Assembly: GCF_021018805.1 (NCBI RefSeq)
Contig: NW_026960614.1
Coordinates: 62,001 to 126,000 of the forward strand
From: Prinia subflava
Lineage: Eukaryota > Chordata > Aves > Passeriformes > Cisticolidae
Direction of reading: 5' to 3'
Length of the DNA: 64,000 nucleotides
Under the pieces are notes generated by a model. It searched no databases and was not told the origin of the DNA. It worked only from the letters and a program-made list of their open reading frames with translations. This document shows positions 60,757 to 64,000 of the stretch, piece after piece. The position numbers and the translations under genes are program-made. The first letter of the stretch is position 1; each line of letters opens with the position of its first letter.

Positions 60757-61427
60757 TATAAAAAATAGTAATACAAATACCATAATAAAGGTTAAACAGT
60801 TTAGAGTTAGGGCAATTACTGAAACAATAATATCAAAGAGTACAGCCCGGGCTGGGTCCCCTCTCCCTAGACAAAAGTCAGCAGGAGAAGGACCCCATTA
60901 TAGCAGAATTCTCCTCTTAAGAGAAGTCACTTCATGATTATGCATATTTTATTTAAAACAAAACAAGTTATCTGGTCCTTGTCAAAAACCCTCTGCTAAT
61001 CTCCCCAGGCACCTTTGAGTCTGGGTCCGACTTGAAGTGGTGGTCTTCGGTTGATCAGGAAGGCATAAATCTCTCTCTCTCTCTGGAAAATTTAGGGGTT
61101 TCTGTAATTGTTATCTCTATGCAAAGAATTTCCTGGTTATCTTCTCTTTCTCTTGAGCTAAAAAGAATATCTCACACACATAATTTTTATTTTTGATTAC
61201 TACAGCTTAATGTTAATTACAAAACTACATTCACTATACTATTCAAAAGTTAATACAGCATAACTTTTCAACCTAGCATAATACATATAGTAAATATCTG
61301 CATAGAGCCATATAATATGCATTTTTCACATCAGTGTATGAAGAAATTGTTCCCATGTGCAGTTTATGTTCTGATGCATATTTGTATTCTTTATACTTGC
61401 ATTTTGCATCAATTGCAAAAGCACTAT

Positions 61428-64000
61428 AGCTTGCAAGCAACTTTCAGTCAGTCTTATCCACTTCAAAGGAACTTTATGGAGGAACAGCTCCTTTACAGAC
61501 ACCTGCTTGTTACACTGTTGTCTTTTCTTCCCTTCAAAGAAGATAATGAAAACAATAGGGTGCTCAAAACTCATCAAAAATATGCCCTTCATCCCTCTGC
61601 ATTTTTACTGGAACACATCCTCAAATAAGCTGTCATTTTAACCCAAGTGCATGACCAGATGTACTGACCAAATACATCAAGGTTGTTATAAAGGACTTGA
61701 CAATGCATGGACAGCTCCACCAGGCCTGACCACAAAGCAGCACAGACATTCCCAAGCTGATCCTGTGCATGTCATCCCAGACAGGAAACCCACAAGATGT
61801 GTTTGAACAGTATTATTCCAAATAAATGCAGCATACTGTATCTGGGATCCAGTATCATTCCAGATAGCTCTGCAAACAGTAGATTTAACAGCTGGGAACT
61901 AGCAGCATTCAGGGATCTTGGTACATCATAGATATGCTCAGCACTGACAGAAAGCACCAAATCTTAACCTATGACTGCCTGAGATACTGCCAAAATCTTT
62001 GTGCAGTCTGAGCCAGACCAGGAGAGGACAGAAGAGGCACCAAAACTAAGGGGTGCTCCTCTCAGGGCCTGCAGCACTGGCATTGCCACCCCAAGCATGC
62101 CTCAGGCCACCACTCCCAATGCCAGCTGCTGGTGGCACTCACCCTTGCGGTACGGGGCCAGCCATGGCAGCTTCGCGTGTCAGCTCATGACAGAGGTCCA
62201 CAATCCACACAGGGATGTCCACCTGCAACAAACAGCCAACACACATGACCTCTCTGTTTCCACTGCATGAGGCCACACCTGCAGGCAGCCCTGCAAATCT
62301 GCAGAGAGCCTCTACCAGGTGGGAACAGCACCTTCCTGGCCACTCCTGCACTGTAGCTCCCTTGTTTCCCACTTCAAGAGTGGTCCAAGATCCCCCAGCT
62401 GTCTGATGCCACTCCTGTGGCCTAGGATCCATACAAACTTGCATTTTACAGTTTAAGTTCTTCAGTGTTACATGCAACAAGAGATTTCTTTTTAGACAGA
62501 GGTGTTACATGTAATTTAATGACACTGAGAAGCAGTTAAATGATATTTAAATGGATGAGACATTCTGGATAACTATATACCAAAGATACAAATAATATCA
62601 TATATAATACTGAAATTTACATGGTAATCTGCATGCAGTTTTTTGCAACTTTCCTGAGGACAACTACCTTTAACTATGCAAGACCTTTGCTTTTAAGCTC
62701 GATCAGCTTTAAAAAGTGAGAAGCAGAACTTTTCTCAAAAACCCAGGAAAAAAAAAATCATCATTCTCACACAAGGCCCCAAACATATAGAGGAGAGTCT
62801 CAAATATTGTCTGTCCTTCACTGTCAAAACTTGTTCAGTCCCAGGTATGATGTTTAGTGCAGCTGGCAGTAAAAGGACTCGGTCCTGCTACTACAATTAC
62901 AGCTTGAACCTTTCCTCCTTCACACACGAGTGGAAAAGCTCACCTGAAGAAAGACACACAAGATGAAAACTACTGCAAATGTGTTTTTTATGTACAGCCT
63001 TGCTAGTCAAAGACTAGGATTTATAAACCACGGATTTAGCTCTTTTTCCTATCTCAGTAGCAAAGAAAGAGAAATGTGACAGTAAGTCAAGTGGGACTAC
63101 ACATGTAAATCAAGACTTTTGATCACATGTGATTCAAAAACCTTTAATGATCTTCAGACTTTGTTACTCTTATTGTGACTTCAAAGAATAAAGTTTTAGA
63201 TCCAGTTGCAATAAACCTGTTTAAAACTTTGCAGCTGGAATAAACAAGCCTCTATATCTGTTATTTTGGTTACAAAAGAATGACCCCTCCACAATTTCAT
63301 CCACTCAGTGCTGTTAATAACCAATGCATATGCTTTCTGTATAGATGTAAATTATCAAGCAACTCTTATTAAATAGTTACCTCTAGCTAATTGTCTCAGA
63401 GGAATGCTGACCATCTTCTGTTTCCTTTCTGTGATCAAGTTGACAAATCTGCATGCAGGTTACAGAAAAGATAAATGACTATCAGGAGCTGCAGAGAAAC
63501 TTGTAACTCCAGAGTCAAACTCCCCATGTGCTGTACAACCCCGTGGTCCCAGAGATGCAAAGTGAATTCAGACAGTGGAATAATGACATCTGTCCAGGTC
63601 TTTGTCTCAAAGCACAAGGGCCTTAAGAGCCCCTACCTTAAAAGAGCCAGCCCATAAGAGAGGATGAGCTCATGTAACTTCAGTCTGCCAGATGAATCGA
63701 GGACCTTACAGCAAATCAGTTCTGCTGTGCAGTCCACTGCAAGAGGCATTTTGGACCGTACCTAGAAGCAAAGGAAAACCAGATGAGCAGGCTCACACAA
63801 ATACACTCACTCTGTAAAAAGGGCAACTTTCCCACTACATTTTGTGCTCTGTGGTACATAACAGCCTAAGAAATGGTATGCTGAGACAGCATCAAAGGCT
63901 CTTTCCAGAAGACTTCTATTGGAACACAGTGGTTACACGGTTACTCCTAAGCACAGGTTGAATGAGTACTTACTGATACACTAAGCACATACACAAGATG
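61428..64000 (-). pseudogene. LAS1L: LAS1L, degenerate copy 2 (right arm)
   Basis: This is the mirror copy of the left arm. Exons on the minus strand: E2 63637-63761, E3 63381-63448, E4 62143-62222, then late exons 61794-61943 and a truncated one at 61428-61531 that lacks its last 29 bases. E1 would lie beyond the right edge. It carries the same frame breaks, the same missing middle exons and the same C-H-E-L-T-R motif (62175-62192) as copy 1. The lesions therefore predate the duplication or were spread by gene conversion. It is not functional as LAS1L. Confidence 0.85.
61428..64000 (-). repeat. Palindrome right arm
   Basis: Exact inverted partner of 56324-58896, continuing past the window end. 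Its inner edge is a true breakpoint: exon sequence stops at 61428 and unrelated ERV-side sequence begins at 61427. Confidence 0.95.

Larger units (their letters stand above)
58897..61427 (-). mobile_element. Palindrome spacer: 3' part of an ERV
   Basis: The 2531-bp spacer contains, from left to right, the end of a LAS1L exon and a little intron, the ERV 3' LTR, a 3' untranslated region, env, and about 670 bases of AT-rich sequence (60757-61427) with a CT-repeat at about 61070-61084. Gag, pol and the 5' LTR are missing, cut off at the junction with the right arm at 61427/61428. Confidence 0.75.

Noticed and set aside
56324..64000. Palindrome as a pure assembly artefact
   Set aside because: Not excluded, but the arms differ at several sites, the left arm continues naturally beyond the symmetric part, and the spacer is not symmetric.

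Overview
The window looks like songbird (passerine) nuclear DNA. The evidence is CR1 LINE fragments, a tRNA-Ile-derived SINE with a CR1-like tail, many avian-type endogenous retrovirus (ERV) LTRs with clean target-site duplications (TSDs), and two vertebrate gene remnants with conserved synteny. There is no bacterial gene organisation, rRNA or CRISPR array. The two host genes are neighbours in head-to-head orientation. A CpG island at about 12.4-13.07 kb carries a four-codon first coding exon (M-P-K-T plus a GT donor) on the minus strand, which fits moesin (MSN). LAS1L exons start at 55.75 kb on the plus strand. MSN and LAS1L are divergent neighbours at human Xq12 and lie on chromosome 4A in songbirds. 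Everything left of 12.8 kb is therefore probably MSN intron 1, and 13-55.7 kb is the intergenic spacer.

Layout: 1-12.8 kb holds an ERV gag fragment, several LTRs, a CR1 fragment, a 57-bp perfect palindrome and long stretches of unique DNA. 12.4-13.1 kb is the MSN CpG island. 13.2-15.1 and 18.6-19.1 kb hold further LTRs. 24.6-28.6 and 28.8-33.4 kb are two complete, minus-strand, apparently very young proviruses with identical LTR pairs. The first encodes only an unusual Gag and the second has no recognisable coding capacity. 35.8-39.1 kb has two solo LTRs. 40.5-44.3 kb has a SINE and a CR1 element broken by nested LTRs. 46.7-55.7 kb has more LTR and CR1 nests, including an LTR that sits 29 bp upstream of the LAS1L start codon.

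The most notable structure is at the right end. LAS1L exons at 56.3-58.9 kb are repeated, inverted and nearly identical, at 61.4-64.0 kb, with no indel in about 2.57 kb. Between the arms is a 2.5-kb spacer made largely of the 3' part of another ERV (Env ORF plus LTR). Both copies are broken: the frame fails at two exon junctions, the middle exons are missing, and the HEPN ribonuclease motif R-H-x-x-x-H reads C-H-E-L-T-R. The inner end of the second arm stops in mid-exon and is fused to ERV sequence. A degenerating, palindromic, ERV-rich copy of a 4A gene pair suggests a W-linked (neo-W, as in Sylvioidea) or germline-restricted copy rather than the functional autosomal or Z locus. That placement is inference.

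Boundaries given with TSDs were read directly from the sequence. Boundaries described as approximate are estimates. Family names are used only where a feature of the sequence supports them.
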